NCBI GenBank assembly: GCA_037442505.1
Contig: JBBIPZ010000010.1
Location: forward strand, 32,553 to 80,574
Length of the DNA stretch: 48,022 bases
DNA from: JBBIPZ01 sp037442505 [NCBI: Deltaproteobacteria bacterium]
GTDB lineage: Bacteria; CALINM01
Direction: 5' to 3'
Shown here: positions 36,407 to 43,728 of the stretch, in pieces
Layout of the letters: each line of letters opens with the position of its first letter
Numbering within the stretch: the stretch's first letter is position 1
Position numbers and translations under genes: made by a program
The notes under the pieces: model-generated
The model's database searches: none
The model's input: only the letters and a program-made list of their open reading frames with translations
Told to the model about the DNA's origin: nothing

Positions 36407-38125
36407 ATGAATATAAACGACTTTAACTGGAAATTAGGTGCAGAAGCAGGTGAAGGCGCAATGGTTACCGGGCTTATATTTGCAAAGACGTGCGCAAATA
36501 TAGGTCTTAAAGTTTATGGTTATCCGGAGTATCCTTCGCGCATTAGAGGTGGGCATAACTGCTATCAGGTTAGAGTTAGAGACTCCAATTCCACAATTGC
36601 AGAAGATAAGATTGATTTATTAGTCGCTCTAAACACCGAAACATTCGAACTTCATCAGACAGAACTGCATTCCGAAAGCGTTGTTGTTATTGATAGCAAA
36701 GAAAACACAGAAAAGTACAACTTTCACAGATTCTTCAAAGTTCCTATGGAGCAACTGGCAATCGAAGCAGGCGGAAAGATAACCAAAAACAATGTCAGTC
36801 TTGGTGTCACCTTTGCAATACTTGATTTGCCTGCTGATTATATTATCGACACAGTGCATTCGGTATTTAAAGATAAGGGCGAGGAAGTGTTAGAGATGAA
36901 CAAAAAGGCTGTTCTTGCGGGTTACAACTTCACCAAAGAACATTTTAAGTACGACTTTTCATTTAAGTTAGCCCCTACTGGTGCCAACCCAAGATATGTT
37001 GTAACGGGCAATGAAGCTATCGCAATTGGAGCTGTTAAAGCTGGTTTAAAATTATATGCTGCATATCCAATGACACCTGCTTCTTCGATTCTACATTTTC
37101 TGGCACCTTTAGCAAGGGATTACAGAATTCTTGTTAAACACACGGAAGATGAAATAGCTGCAATATTAACAGCGATTGGTGCAAGTTATGCAGGTGTAAG
37201 ATCAATGGCTGCAACGTCCGGTGGAGGTTTTAGTTTAATGGTTGAGGCTTTGGGAATGGCTGCTATCACTGAAACACCTCTTGTAATAGCTGAATGTCAG
37301 AGACCCGGTCCAAGTACAGGTATGCCTACATGGACAGAGCAGGGAGACTTGCGTTTTGTTATGCACGCCTCACAAGGTGATTTTTTAAGGGTAGTTTTAA
37401 CCCCTGGTGATGTGGCGGAGGCTTATCAACTAACACAACAGGCTTTCAATCTGGCTGAGAAATATCAAATTCCTGTAATAATCCTTAGCGACAAGATGTT
37501 ATCTGAAAGCCACGATACAGTTGATGATTTTAGCAATCTCAATATTCCCGTTGAAAGAGGAAAGCGTCTAATAAATGTTCCTGAAGGTTATAAACGTTAT
37601 GACCTGTCGATCCCCGATGGTATAACTTACAGGGCATTTCCTCCATCAGAAAATGGAATGCATTTAGCAAACAGCGATGAACACGACGAGTATGGACTTG
37701 TTAGTGAAGAAAGTGACATAAGAAATAAGATGCAGGAGAAGCGGTTTAAACGTCTTGAAATGATTAAAAAAGACACACCAAAACCGCTATTTTTTGGCAA
37801 GAAAGATGCCGACATATCTTTTGTTGGTTTTGGTTCTACCAAAAATACTGTTTTAAGAGCCATGGAACTGCTTGAACATAACGGTATCAGTAGCAATTAT
37901 CTACATTGTAGATGCACCATGCCTCTGGATATCAAATCGTACAGGGAATTTATCAATAGCTCAAAAAGGCTCATTTGTATAGAAAACAATTACACCGGAC
38001 AGTTTGCATCAATTTTACAGGAAAACCTGTGCATAGAAATTAAAGAAAAACTGTTAAAATCAGATGGTCGCCCGTTTTTCCCATCCGAGATTGTTGCATA
38101 TATCAAACAAAATTCAGGAGTGTAG
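36407..38125 (+). CDS. korA: 2-oxoacid:acceptor (ferredoxin) oxidoreductase, fused gamma-alpha subunit
   Basis: The 572-residue protein joins the gamma domain (N-terminal 190 residues, 'WKLGAEAGEGAMVTGLIFAK', with 'GYPEYPSRIRGGHN') to the alpha domain ('VTGNEAIAIGAVKAGLKLYA', 'AYPMTPASSILH', 'GASYAGVRSMAATSGGG'), an architecture common in 2-oxoglutarate:ferredoxin oxidoreductase (KorA). With the TPP subunit KorB five bases downstream it oxidises a 2-oxoacid to the CoA thioester, reducing ferredoxin. 2-oxoglutarate is the most likely substrate by family; isovalerate- or pyruvate-type relatives remain possible. It is part of the anaerobic energy metabolism suggested by the respiratory operon. 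Confidence 0.9.
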   Translation: MNINDFNWKLGAEAGEGAMVTGLIFAKTCANIGLKVYGYPEYPSRIRGGHNCYQVRVRDSNSTIAEDKIDLLVALNTETFELHQTELHSESVVVIDSKENTEKYNFHRFFKVPMEQLAIEAGGKITKNNVSLGVTFAILDLPADYIIDTVHSVFKDKGEEVLEMNKKAVLAGYNFTKEHFKYDFSFKLAPTGANPRYVVTGNEAIAIGAVKAGLKLYAAYPMTPASSILHFLAPLARDYRILVKHTEDEIAAILTAIGASYAGVRSMAATSGGGFSLMVEALGMAAITETPLVIAECQRPGPSTGMPTWTEQGDLRFVMHASQGDFLRVVLTPGDVAEAYQLTQQAFNLAEKYQIPVIILSDKMLSESHDTVDDFSNLNIPVERGKRLINVPEGYKRYDLSIPDGITYRAFPPSENGMHLANSDEHDEYGLVSEESDIRNKMQEKRFKRLEMIKKDTPKPLFFGKKDADISFVGFGSTKNTVLRAMELLEHNGISSNYLHCRCTMPLDIKSYREFINSSKRLICIENNYTGQFASILQENLCIEIKEKLLKSDGRPFFPSEIVAYIKQNSGV

Positions 38126-38129
38126 CTTT

Positions 38130-38993
38130 ATGAAAGACTACCCAGAATATAACACTTATCAAACACCTACATGGTGCCCGGGTTGCGGCAACTTTGGCAT
38201 CTGGTACGCATTAAAAAATGCGTTTCATCAACTAAATCTAAAAAACAACGAAATAACAATGGTTTTCGGAATTGGTTGTTCAGGAAATCTATCAAACTTT
38301 CTTAAAGTTTATGGTTTCCACAGCATACACGGACGCACACTTCCTGTTGCTTCTGGTATTAAACTTGCAAATCATTCACTCAACGTGATTGCAACATCCG
38401 GTGATGGTGACGGATTGGGTATCGGGTTGGGACATTTTATTCACTCATGCAGACGAAACATTGACCTCACTTATCTCATTCACGATAACAGAATCTACGG
38501 GTTAACTACAGGACAGACTTCTCCTACCAGTCCAAAAGATTTCAAAACAAAATCAACACCATTCGGGGTGATTGAGCTTCCAGTTAATCCTCTTGCACTT
38601 GCTATTCTTTCTGGTGCAACATACGTTGCAAGAGGGTATTCAGGCGAAATAGACCATCTCGCAAATCTTATAGCTAACGGAATAAAGCACAAAGGTTTTG
38701 CAGTTATAGATGTATTACAACCTTGCGTTTCTTTCAACCCGCAATATTCTTACCCCTTTTACAATCCTCGTGTTTACAAATTAGAAGATTCTGGACATGA
38801 CACTTCTGATTTTGAAAAAGCCTTAAATTTGGCTATCAATACAAATGAAAGGATACCAATCGGTCTCTTTTACAAAACAGAAAGACAAACTTACGAAGAT
38901 GCGTCTCTGGAGTTAGGCGATATACCTCTTTTTAACGACAACATTGATAATGTTGATATAACGCCAATTTTAAAAAATATACTTAACAGGTAA
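38130..38993 (+). CDS. korB: 2-oxoacid:ferredoxin oxidoreductase, TPP-binding beta subunit
   Basis: From ATG 38130 (CAGGAG site; the reading can be extended to 38064 but overlaps korA) the protein has 287 residues. It shows 'TWCPGCGNFGIW', 'VFGIGCSGN', the TPP/Mg motif 'TSGDGDGLGIGLGHFIH' (GDGD) and 'NRIYGLTTGQTSPTS'. It has no separate ferredoxin domain; Fe-S binding would use the conserved N-terminal cysteines. It is coupled to korA, and the nadA ATG follows its stop by seven bases. Confidence 0.92.
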   Translation: MKDYPEYNTYQTPTWCPGCGNFGIWYALKNAFHQLNLKNNEITMVFGIGCSGNLSNFLKVYGFHSIHGRTLPVASGIKLANHSLNVIATSGDGDGLGIGLGHFIHSCRRNIDLTYLIHDNRIYGLTTGQTSPTSPKDFKTKSTPFGVIELPVNPLALAILSGATYVARGYSGEIDHLANLIANGIKHKGFAVIDVLQPCVSFNPQYSYPFYNPRVYKLEDSGHDTSDFEKALNLAINTNERIPIGLFYKTERQTYEDASLELGDIPLFNDNIDNVDITPILKNILNR

Positions 38994-39000
38994 ACAAAAT

Positions 39001-39909
39001 ATGACTCAAGATTTAATATCAGAAATCAGAAAAATAGCAAAAGAAAAGAATGCGGTTATCCTTGCTCACAATTACCAGCGACCTGAAGTGCAGGATGCTG
39101 CTGATTTTGTTGGAGATTCATTAGAGCTAAGCATCAAAGCAAGAGATACTGAAGCCGATATTATTATTTTCTGCGGTGTTCATTTTATGGCAGAGACAGC
39201 AAAAATTCTTTCTCCACAAAAAAAAGTTGTTATGCCAAGAATAGATGCGGGATGTCCGATGGCTGATATGGTGACTGCAGATGCTCTTGCAGCGGAGAAA
39301 TTGAAGTATCCGAAACACAAAGTAGTTACATACGTTAACTCTTCCGCTGCAGTAAAAGCGATAAGTGATGCCTGTTGTACATCTTCTAATGCAGTAAATG
39401 TTGTGAAAAACATTGAATCAGATAAAATACTTTTTGTCCCAGATAAAAATCTTGGCAATTTTGTGTCACGTTTTGTAAAAAAAGAGATTGTTTGTTGGAA
39501 AGGTTTTTGTCCCACCCACGAAAAATTGAAGGTAGAAGATATTATACAAAAGAAAAGCGAGTATCCTGAAGCCAAAGTGCTTGTTCATCCTGAATGCAGA
39601 CCAGAGGTTATCGATATTGCTGACAGGGCACTTAGTACATCTGGAATAATAAAGTTTTGCAAAGAAGATGACTCAAAAATATTCATTATAGGCACAGAAG
39701 AGGGCATCTTACACAGGCTAAAAAAGGAAAATCCTGATAAAAATTTCGTTTTGGCATCAGAAAAACTTGTCTGCCCCAATATGAAACTTACCAGTATTGA
39801 AGACCTACATCAGGAGATAATTGAACTTAAAAACGAGGTCTTTGTCGCTGAAGATGTGATAGTTAATGCTAAAAAGTCACTTGAAAGAATGTATCAATTA
39901 GCCACTTGA
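39001..39909 (+). CDS. nadA: Quinolinate synthase
   Basis: NadA condenses iminoaspartate with dihydroxyacetone phosphate to quinolinate, using a [4Fe-4S] cluster. The 302-residue protein has 'LAHNYQRPEVQDAADFVGDS', 'FCGVHFMAETAK', 'VHPECRPEVIDIAD' and three cluster cysteines at 85 ('AGCPMADM'), 170 ('KGFCPTHE') and 258 ('LVCPNM'), the spacing of the short NadA type. It is downstream of korAB on the plus strand; its partner nadB lies convergent 0.7 kb away, so the NAD pathway genes are clustered but not in one operon. NadC is not visible. Confidence 0.95.
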   Translation: MTQDLISEIRKIAKEKNAVILAHNYQRPEVQDAADFVGDSLELSIKARDTEADIIIFCGVHFMAETAKILSPQKKVVMPRIDAGCPMADMVTADALAAEKLKYPKHKVVTYVNSSAAVKAISDACCTSSNAVNVVKNIESDKILFVPDKNLGNFVSRFVKKEIVCWKGFCPTHEKLKVEDIIQKKSEYPEAKVLVHPECRPEVIDIADRALSTSGIIKFCKEDDSKIFIIGTEEGILHRLKKENPDKNFVLASEKLVCPNMKLTSIEDLHQEIIELKNEVFVAEDVIVNAKKSLERMYQLAT

Positions 39910-39934
39910 CACCTTTGAAAAAGGTCCCTATTAA
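39906..39934 (+). promoter_or_regulatory. Sigma-70-like element at the nadA stop, directly before a terminator
   Basis: TTGACA (39906-39911) and TATTAA (39929-39934) with a 17-base spacer form a near-consensus promoter. It lies across the nadA stop codon and dispersed repeat copy C, and would initiate near 39941, inside the terminator stem. It may be accidental, or serve a very short RNA. Confidence 0.3.
39914..39934 (+). repeat. Dispersed short repeat, copy C (diverged)
   Basis: About 17 of 21 bases match copy A, and the flank TGACACCTTTGAAAAAG matches that of copy B (16 of 17 from 39908 against 42234). It includes the palindromic ACCTTT-GAA-AAAGGT, a possible small hairpin. Confidence 0.45.
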
Positions 39935-39938
39935 TAAA

Positions 39939-39963
39939 AAAAGCGGACATTTAGTCCGCTTTT
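39939..39963. terminator. Bidirectional intrinsic terminator between nadA and the nadB operon
   Basis: AAAAGCGGAC-ATTTA-GTCCGCTTTT forms a ten-base-pair stem with A/T arms on both sides, so it can end transcripts in either direction: from korAB-nadA on the plus strand, and from nadB-chorismate mutase on the minus strand. Confidence 0.85.
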
Positions 39964-39979
39964 AACTCTTTCAAAATAA

Positions 39980-39995
39980 GACCCCACCAGGGGTC
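39980..39995 (-). terminator. GC hairpin ending the minus-strand operon
   Basis: On the minus strand GACCCC-TGGT-GGGGTC is a six-base-pair stem with a four-base loop, followed by TTATTTT. It overlaps the stop codon of the 19-codon ORF and precedes the stronger AAAAGCGGAC terminator by about 20 bases. Confidence 0.5.
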
Positions 39996-40053
39996 AGCAC
40001 CCCTCTTTACAATGTGTGACCGGTCTCAACATATACCATGCCCTTGCTACCAT
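39994..40053 (-). CDS. Possible 19-residue leader-like or remnant ORF with perfect ribosome site
   Basis: The reading MVARAWYMLRPVTHCKEGC starts at ATG 40053. It is preceded by AAGGAGGTGA, an exact complement of the usual 16S rRNA tail, at good spacing. That same site contains the TGA stop of the preceding gene. No homologue is recognised and such a short ORF could be chance, but the ribosome site is the strongest in the window. The TGA stop falls on a hairpin, and beyond it 23 further codons are open; I see no reason to call this a selenocysteine readthrough. Confidence 0.4.
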   Translation of the reverse strand: MVARAWYMLRPVTHCKEGC

Positions 40054-40057
40054 AAAA

Positions 40058-40282
40058 TCACCTCCTTTTTTTCTTTTTAAAATCAGTGATTTTAACTACT
40101 TGCTGAACACCTTTCATATTTTCAAGTTCCGTCGAATCAAAACCCTTCACATCACCTATTACACCTATTATAACATGTTTTAGTCCTGTTGAAGTGTGAA
40201 AATCAAAATTATTTTTTATCAAGTAATCCTTTACCCTCTCTATATCTTTTTCTAAGGCATTTTCTTCAAATATAACGAGCAT
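40058..40282 (-). CDS. Stand-alone DAHP synthase N-terminal ferredoxin-like (FL) regulatory domain
   Basis: The 74-residue protein (MLVIFEENALEKDIERVKDY..., 'LKHVIIGVIGDVKGFD', 'VQQVVKITDFKKKKRR') resembles the first about 70 residues of the type I-beta DAHP synthase of Thermotoga, the FL domain that gives tyrosine feedback. The (beta/alpha)8 catalytic barrel that should follow is missing: the ORF ends in a clean stop at the linker, and the next 150 bases hold terminators and then nadA on the other strand. It sits two bases after chorismate mutase. It may be a truncated remnant, or a split regulatory subunit acting on a DAHP synthase encoded elsewhere. Identification rests on recall of the family and is moderate. 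Confidence 0.65.
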   Translation of the reverse strand: MLVIFEENALEKDIERVKDYLIKNNFDFHTSTGLKHVIIGVIGDVKGFDSTELENMKGVQQVVKITDFKKKKRR

Positions 40283-40283
40283 C

Positions 40284-40571
40284 TTAATCCTCCTCCCTGG
40301 CTTTTAGCCTTTCTAATCGCCTTGCCTCATCAATAATTCTTTCAAAAAGCCTGATTACGGCATTGCTATCAAGAGGACCGTTATTTTCTGATATTAGTCT
40401 ATTTATGATTTGTTTCTCTCGTTCAGGGTCATAAACAGCAAGATTATAAGTTTTTTTCAAAACGCCAATCTTAAGTGCAAGTGATGATCTTACATTAAGT
40501 AACTTTAGAAGGCTGCTGTCAATCGCATCAATAAGCTCTCTTATATCATAAATTTCTTTTGGCATCTTCAT
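40284..40571 (-). CDS. Chorismate mutase (AroQ type)
   Basis: The 95-residue all-helical protein converts chorismate to prephenate for phenylalanine and tyrosine. It keeps the AroQ pattern 'IRELIDAIDSSLLKLLNVRS' with 'LALKIGVLKK', the active-site 'DPEREKQIINRL' and 'LFERIIDEARRLE'. It is free-standing, not fused to prephenate dehydratase. It overlaps the nadB stop as ATGA and is followed by the DAHP synthase FL domain, a link to aromatic amino acid control. Confidence 0.9.
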   Translation of the reverse strand: MKMPKEIYDIRELIDAIDSSLLKLLNVRSSLALKIGVLKKTYNLAVYDPEREKQIINRLISENNGPLDSNAVIRLFERIIDEARRLERLKAREED

Positions 40572-42190
40572 AGATAACCACCTGGTTTCCTGAATAAAAC
40601 TGTATCTTTAGCCCACATAACATCATCTTTTTCAGGATAATCTAAATTGTAGTGAAGACCTCGAGACTCCTTTCTTAACAGTGCTGAGGTTATTATCAGA
40701 TCGGCAACAGTAGCGATATTTCTCAACTCAATCAGTGGCGCAATTAATTTAAAGTTGTGGTAATACTCTCTTATCTCATCTTTTAAAAGGTCTATACGGC
40801 GTTTTGCCCTTTCTAAACGCTTATCTGTTCTGACAATCCCAACATAATTCCACATAAAGCGTTTAATTTCATCCCAATTATGCTTTATCACAATCATCTC
40901 CTCAGGATCTATAGTTCCATAGTACTTCCATGCTAAAATTTCAGAAGTACTGGGACGTTCTGTTGATGGTAGCTTTAAAACACTGTCTTTAAAGGCATTA
41001 TGAGCAAAAACAACAGCTTCTAATAGCGAATTACTTGCAAGTCTATTTGCTCCGTGTAGTCCAGTAGCAGCAACCTCTCCTATAGCATACAAATTAGAGA
41101 TAAAGGTTTCTCCATTTTTATCCGTCATTACTCCACCACACATATAATGTGCAGAAGGCACAACTGGTATAAACTCCTTTGTAATGTCAATTCCCATTGA
41201 AAGACAATGCTGGTAAATTTGTGGAAAACGCCTAATTATAAAGTCAGGGGTTAAGTGTGTAATATCGAGATATACATGCTTTAATCCCAATCTCTTCATC
41301 TCTGCATCTATAGCCCTTGCAACAATATCACGCGGAGCGAGATCTTTCATCGGATGATACTTCTCCATAAATGGTGTTCCGTCCGGAAGTCTTAAAATCC
41401 CACCTTCTCCTCTAACAGCCTCCGAAATCAAAAACGATGTTTCACCGTTAGGTTGGTATAAAGCAGTTGGATGAAACTGGAAAAACTCCATGTTCATTAT
41501 TTTGGCTCCAGCACGATAAGCCATCGCAACACCATCGCCAGTGGCAATTGAAGGGTTTGTTGTATGTAGGTAAACTTGCCCGCCACCACCTGTTGCAAGT
41601 ATTGTGAATTTTGAGACAAAGGTTTTAACTTCTGAGGTCTCTTCATCAAGAATATAAGCCCCTAAACATCTATCCTTATTCAAGGCTGTTTTTTTCACCC
41701 TGGATTCTATCAGTAGATCAATAGCAATATGGTTTTCTAACACTTTTATGTTAGGAATATTTTTGATCTGTTCTAAAAGTGCCTTCTCAATTTCTCGCCC
41801 TGTAAAATCACCTGCGTGGAGAATTCTTCGTGCAGAATGTCCGCCCTCTTTGCCAAGATCAAAATATGTATCATCGTCCTGTGGCGCTGGTGTAAATTTA
41901 GTTCCCAACTCAATCAGGTCTTTAACTCTCTCAGGTCCTTCTTTAACAACCATTTCTACTACATCATAGTGACAGATACCAGCACCAGCATTTAAAGTAT
42001 CTTTGATGTGCGATTCAAACGAGTCGCTTTTGTTCAAAACACATGCTATGCCACCCTGTGCATAGTTTGTATTTGACTCACTGCGCTCCTTTTTCGTAAT
42101 GATATAAACTTCTCCGTACTTAGAGGCTTTTATAGAGAAAAAAAGACCTGCAATACCACTACCAATAACAAGAAAATCAGTAACAATCAT
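40568..42190 (-). CDS. nadB: L-aspartate oxidase
   Basis: NadB oxidises aspartate to iminoaspartate with FAD, using O2 or fumarate; it works with NadA. The 540 residues open with the FAD motif 'LVIGSGIAGLFFSIKAS', then 'ESNTNYAQGGIACVL', 'GGGGQVYLHTTNPSIATGDG', 'DIVARAID', 'YMCGGVMTDKNGET' and 'GLHGANRLASNSLLEAVVF', and a helical succinate-dehydrogenase-like C-terminus. In an anaerobe fumarate is the likely acceptor. The ATG has no Shine-Dalgarno and lies six bases after TAAAAT, so it is probably leaderless. It leads the operon with chorismate mutase and the FL domain. Confidence 0.95.
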   Translation of the reverse strand: MIVTDFLVIGSGIAGLFFSIKASKYGEVYIITKKERSESNTNYAQGGIACVLNKSDSFESHIKDTLNAGAGICHYDVVEMVVKEGPERVKDLIELGTKFTPAPQDDDTYFDLGKEGGHSARRILHAGDFTGREIEKALLEQIKNIPNIKVLENHIAIDLLIESRVKKTALNKDRCLGAYILDEETSEVKTFVSKFTILATGGGGQVYLHTTNPSIATGDGVAMAYRAGAKIMNMEFFQFHPTALYQPNGETSFLISEAVRGEGGILRLPDGTPFMEKYHPMKDLAPRDIVARAIDAEMKRLGLKHVYLDITHLTPDFIIRRFPQIYQHCLSMGIDITKEFIPVVPSAHYMCGGVMTDKNGETFISNLYAIGEVAATGLHGANRLASNSLLEAVVFAHNAFKDSVLKLPSTERPSTSEILAWKYYGTIDPEEMIVIKHNWDEIKRFMWNYVGIVRTDKRLERAKRRIDLLKDEIREYYHNFKLIAPLIELRNIATVADLIITSALLRKESRGLHYNLDYPEKDDVMWAKDTVLFRKPGGYL

Positions 42191-42196
42191 ATTTAA

Positions 42197-42225
42197 ATTT
42201 TAACAGTTTAAAGACGTCAAAGCAA
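42197..42225 (-). promoter_or_regulatory. nadB promoter, probably leaderless
   Basis: On the minus strand TTGCTT (42220-42225), a 17-base spacer, and TAAAAT (42197-42202) with the extended TGT in front. Only six bases lie between the -10 box and the ATG at 42190. Confidence 0.55.
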
Positions 42226-42239
42226 TTGATATTGATACC

Positions 42240-42260
42240 TTTGAAAAAGTTCTCATTTCA
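42240..42260 (+). repeat. Dispersed short repeat, copy B
   Basis: tttgaaaaagttctcatttc, one mismatch over 21 bases from copy A at 32092. It lies in the 114-base gap between nadB and the sugar transferase gene and overlaps the hairpin described as a terminator. Confidence 0.55.
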
Positions 42261-42270
42261 AAAGAATGAG
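42242..42270 (-). terminator. Probable intrinsic terminator after the sugar transferase gene
   Basis: On the minus strand CTCATT...AATGAG (stem 42252-42257 with 42265-42270, loop about seven bases) is followed by AACTTTTTC. The stem is short and AT-rich. It lies 35 bases beyond the transferase stop at 42305. Confidence 0.4.
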
Positions 42271-42304
42271 AGGCAGCGTTTTAATACCTAAAAATCTTTG
42301 AAAT

Positions 42305-43678
42305 TTATCTTGCACCTTTGCCAAAAAGTACGACCTTTATAGTCTTTAGCAAGATATAAAAATCAATAGCAGGAGACAAGTTTTTGATATAATAAAGGTC
42401 ATATTGCAGCTTTTCAAACCCATCTTCGACCTTAGCCCCATGTTTGTAATTTACCTGAGCCCATCCTGTGATACCAGGTTTTACAGTGTGTCTTAACCCA
42501 AAATAAGGAATTTCTTTTTCAAAAACTCCAACCTCTTCTTCTATCAAAGCTCTCGGTCCTATAATACTCATATCACCTTTTAATACATTCAATAGCTGTG
42601 GTATTTCATCTATCCTTAACTTTCTTAAAAACTTACCTACTTTAGTAATTCGCGGATCATCTTTTTCTCCTGCCTTTTCCCGATTATTTTCAGTCCCTTT
42701 ACGCATAGTTCTAAGCTTATATGACGTAAACAATTTACCATCTTTACCTACCCTTTGCTGCTTAAATATTACAGGACGCCCATCCTCTAACCAGATAAGA
42801 AACAATGAAATCAAAAGTATAGGCAAGCTACATAATAACATAATAAATGCAAAAACTATATCCAGCACCGATTTTAGTTTGCTGTTATAAACAGTCTTTT
42901 TCATACCAAGCATTGGATTAGCAACAATCCAGAAATCATCGATGTATTTAACAGGTATTTTGTTAAAATAAAGTTCGTAAAAAGTAGGCATATCTTTCAC
43001 TTCGACATTTTTTGCTTTACATGAAAGTATACACTTAAGAAGTTTCTCTGATTTTATTCCTTTGATCGCGATAATAACTTCGTCAATATCTTTCATTAAA
43101 TTTTCATCCAACAATTTTTCACAGTCACCTATAACAAGGGGTGAGTTGCTTTTTCCAATTTTACTCTGGTCGTCATCTATAAAAAATTTTACCTTTATCA
43201 GTGGGTCATTTTTTATAGCATTGTATAAAAATTTTCCAGAGCTACCTGCGCCAACAATCAATAAATTTTTTTGCTTCAAAAGATAACTACTGAACACCTT
43301 CTCAAACAAAATCCTCCAACTGTAACAAAGTATTACAATAAAAAGGGTTTTAATGAGCAAAACACCCCTTCCAACATTCAGGTAGCTGAAAAAATAAAAA
43401 ACGGTCGAGACTATCAAAAAACTTAATAAAACTGACACCAAAAACATGAACAAATATTTAAGATTAGAGAATGGTATGGAAAAGTCATAAAGATCAAACA
43501 AATAAAACATAAAAATGTTTATCGAAACTATAGCAAAATAGTGTAAAAAGAACACGTCATCAAAAAGTATTTCCCTTGCGCCTCTAAGCCAGAGCGCTAA
43601 AATGTAAGCAAAGGCAATCAAAATAAGATCACCACAAAAGAGCAAAAAAACCTTCTTAGGTATTCCTTTTATAAACAC
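42305..43678 (-). CDS. Polyprenyl-phosphate sugar-1-phosphate transferase (exopolysaccharide/O-antigen initiating)
   Basis: The 457-residue inner-membrane protein has an N-terminal membrane part (about four helices to residue 110), a CoA-binding-like middle ('LLIVGAGSSGKFLYNAI'), and a C-terminal bacterial sugar transferase domain with a further helix: 'FKQQRVGKDGKLFTSYKLRT', 'DEIPQLLNVLKGDMSIIGPR', 'VKPGITGWAQVNYKHGA'. It starts an undecaprenyl-linked polysaccharide by transferring a hexose-1-phosphate (WcaJ/WbaP type). The GTG start has a GAGGG site. No other polysaccharide genes are adjacent; a link with the STT3 operon at 24-31 kb, which needs a lipid-linked glycan, is inference. Confidence 0.92.
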   Translation of the reverse strand: MFIKGIPKKVFLLFCGDLILIAFAYILALWLRGAREILFDDVFFLHYFAIVSINIFMFYLFDLYDFSIPFSNLKYLFMFLVSVLLSFLIVSTVFYFFSYLNVGRGVLLIKTLFIVILCYSWRILFEKVFSSYLLKQKNLLIVGAGSSGKFLYNAIKNDPLIKVKFFIDDDQSKIGKSNSPLVIGDCEKLLDENLMKDIDEVIIAIKGIKSEKLLKCILSCKAKNVEVKDMPTFYELYFNKIPVKYIDDFWIVANPMLGMKKTVYNSKLKSVLDIVFAFIMLLCSLPILLISLFLIWLEDGRPVIFKQQRVGKDGKLFTSYKLRTMRKGTENNREKAGEKDDPRITKVGKFLRKLRIDEIPQLLNVLKGDMSIIGPRALIEEEVGVFEKEIPYFGLRHTVKPGITGWAQVNYKHGAKVEDGFEKLQYDLYYIKNLSPAIDFYILLKTIKVVLFGKGAR

Positions 43679-43697
43679 TTTACCCTCTTAATAGTAA

Positions 43698-43726
43698 GTT
43701 ATACCACAAATATGTTGGTTAAGCAA
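43698..43726 (-). promoter_or_regulatory. Promoter of the sugar transferase gene
   Basis: On the minus strand TTGCTT (43721-43726), 17 bases, TATAAC (43698-43703) with the extended TGG in front. The -35 lies just inside the 3' end region of the adenine deaminase transcript. A leader of about 12 bases contains the GAGGG site. Confidence 0.5.
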
Positions 43727-43728
43727 TG

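Noticed and set aside
39930-39996. TGA of the 19-codon ORF read as selenocysteine
   Set aside because: The hairpin overlaps the UGA itself rather than starting after it, its loop lacks a clear SECIS pattern, and the product resembles no selenoprotein; it looks like a terminator.
42226-42240. TTGATATTGAT as an FNR-type site near the nadB promoter
   Set aside because: FNR/Crp half-sites need a palindrome (TTGAT-N4-ATCAA); this is a direct repeat, and the regulator present lacks FNR cysteines.
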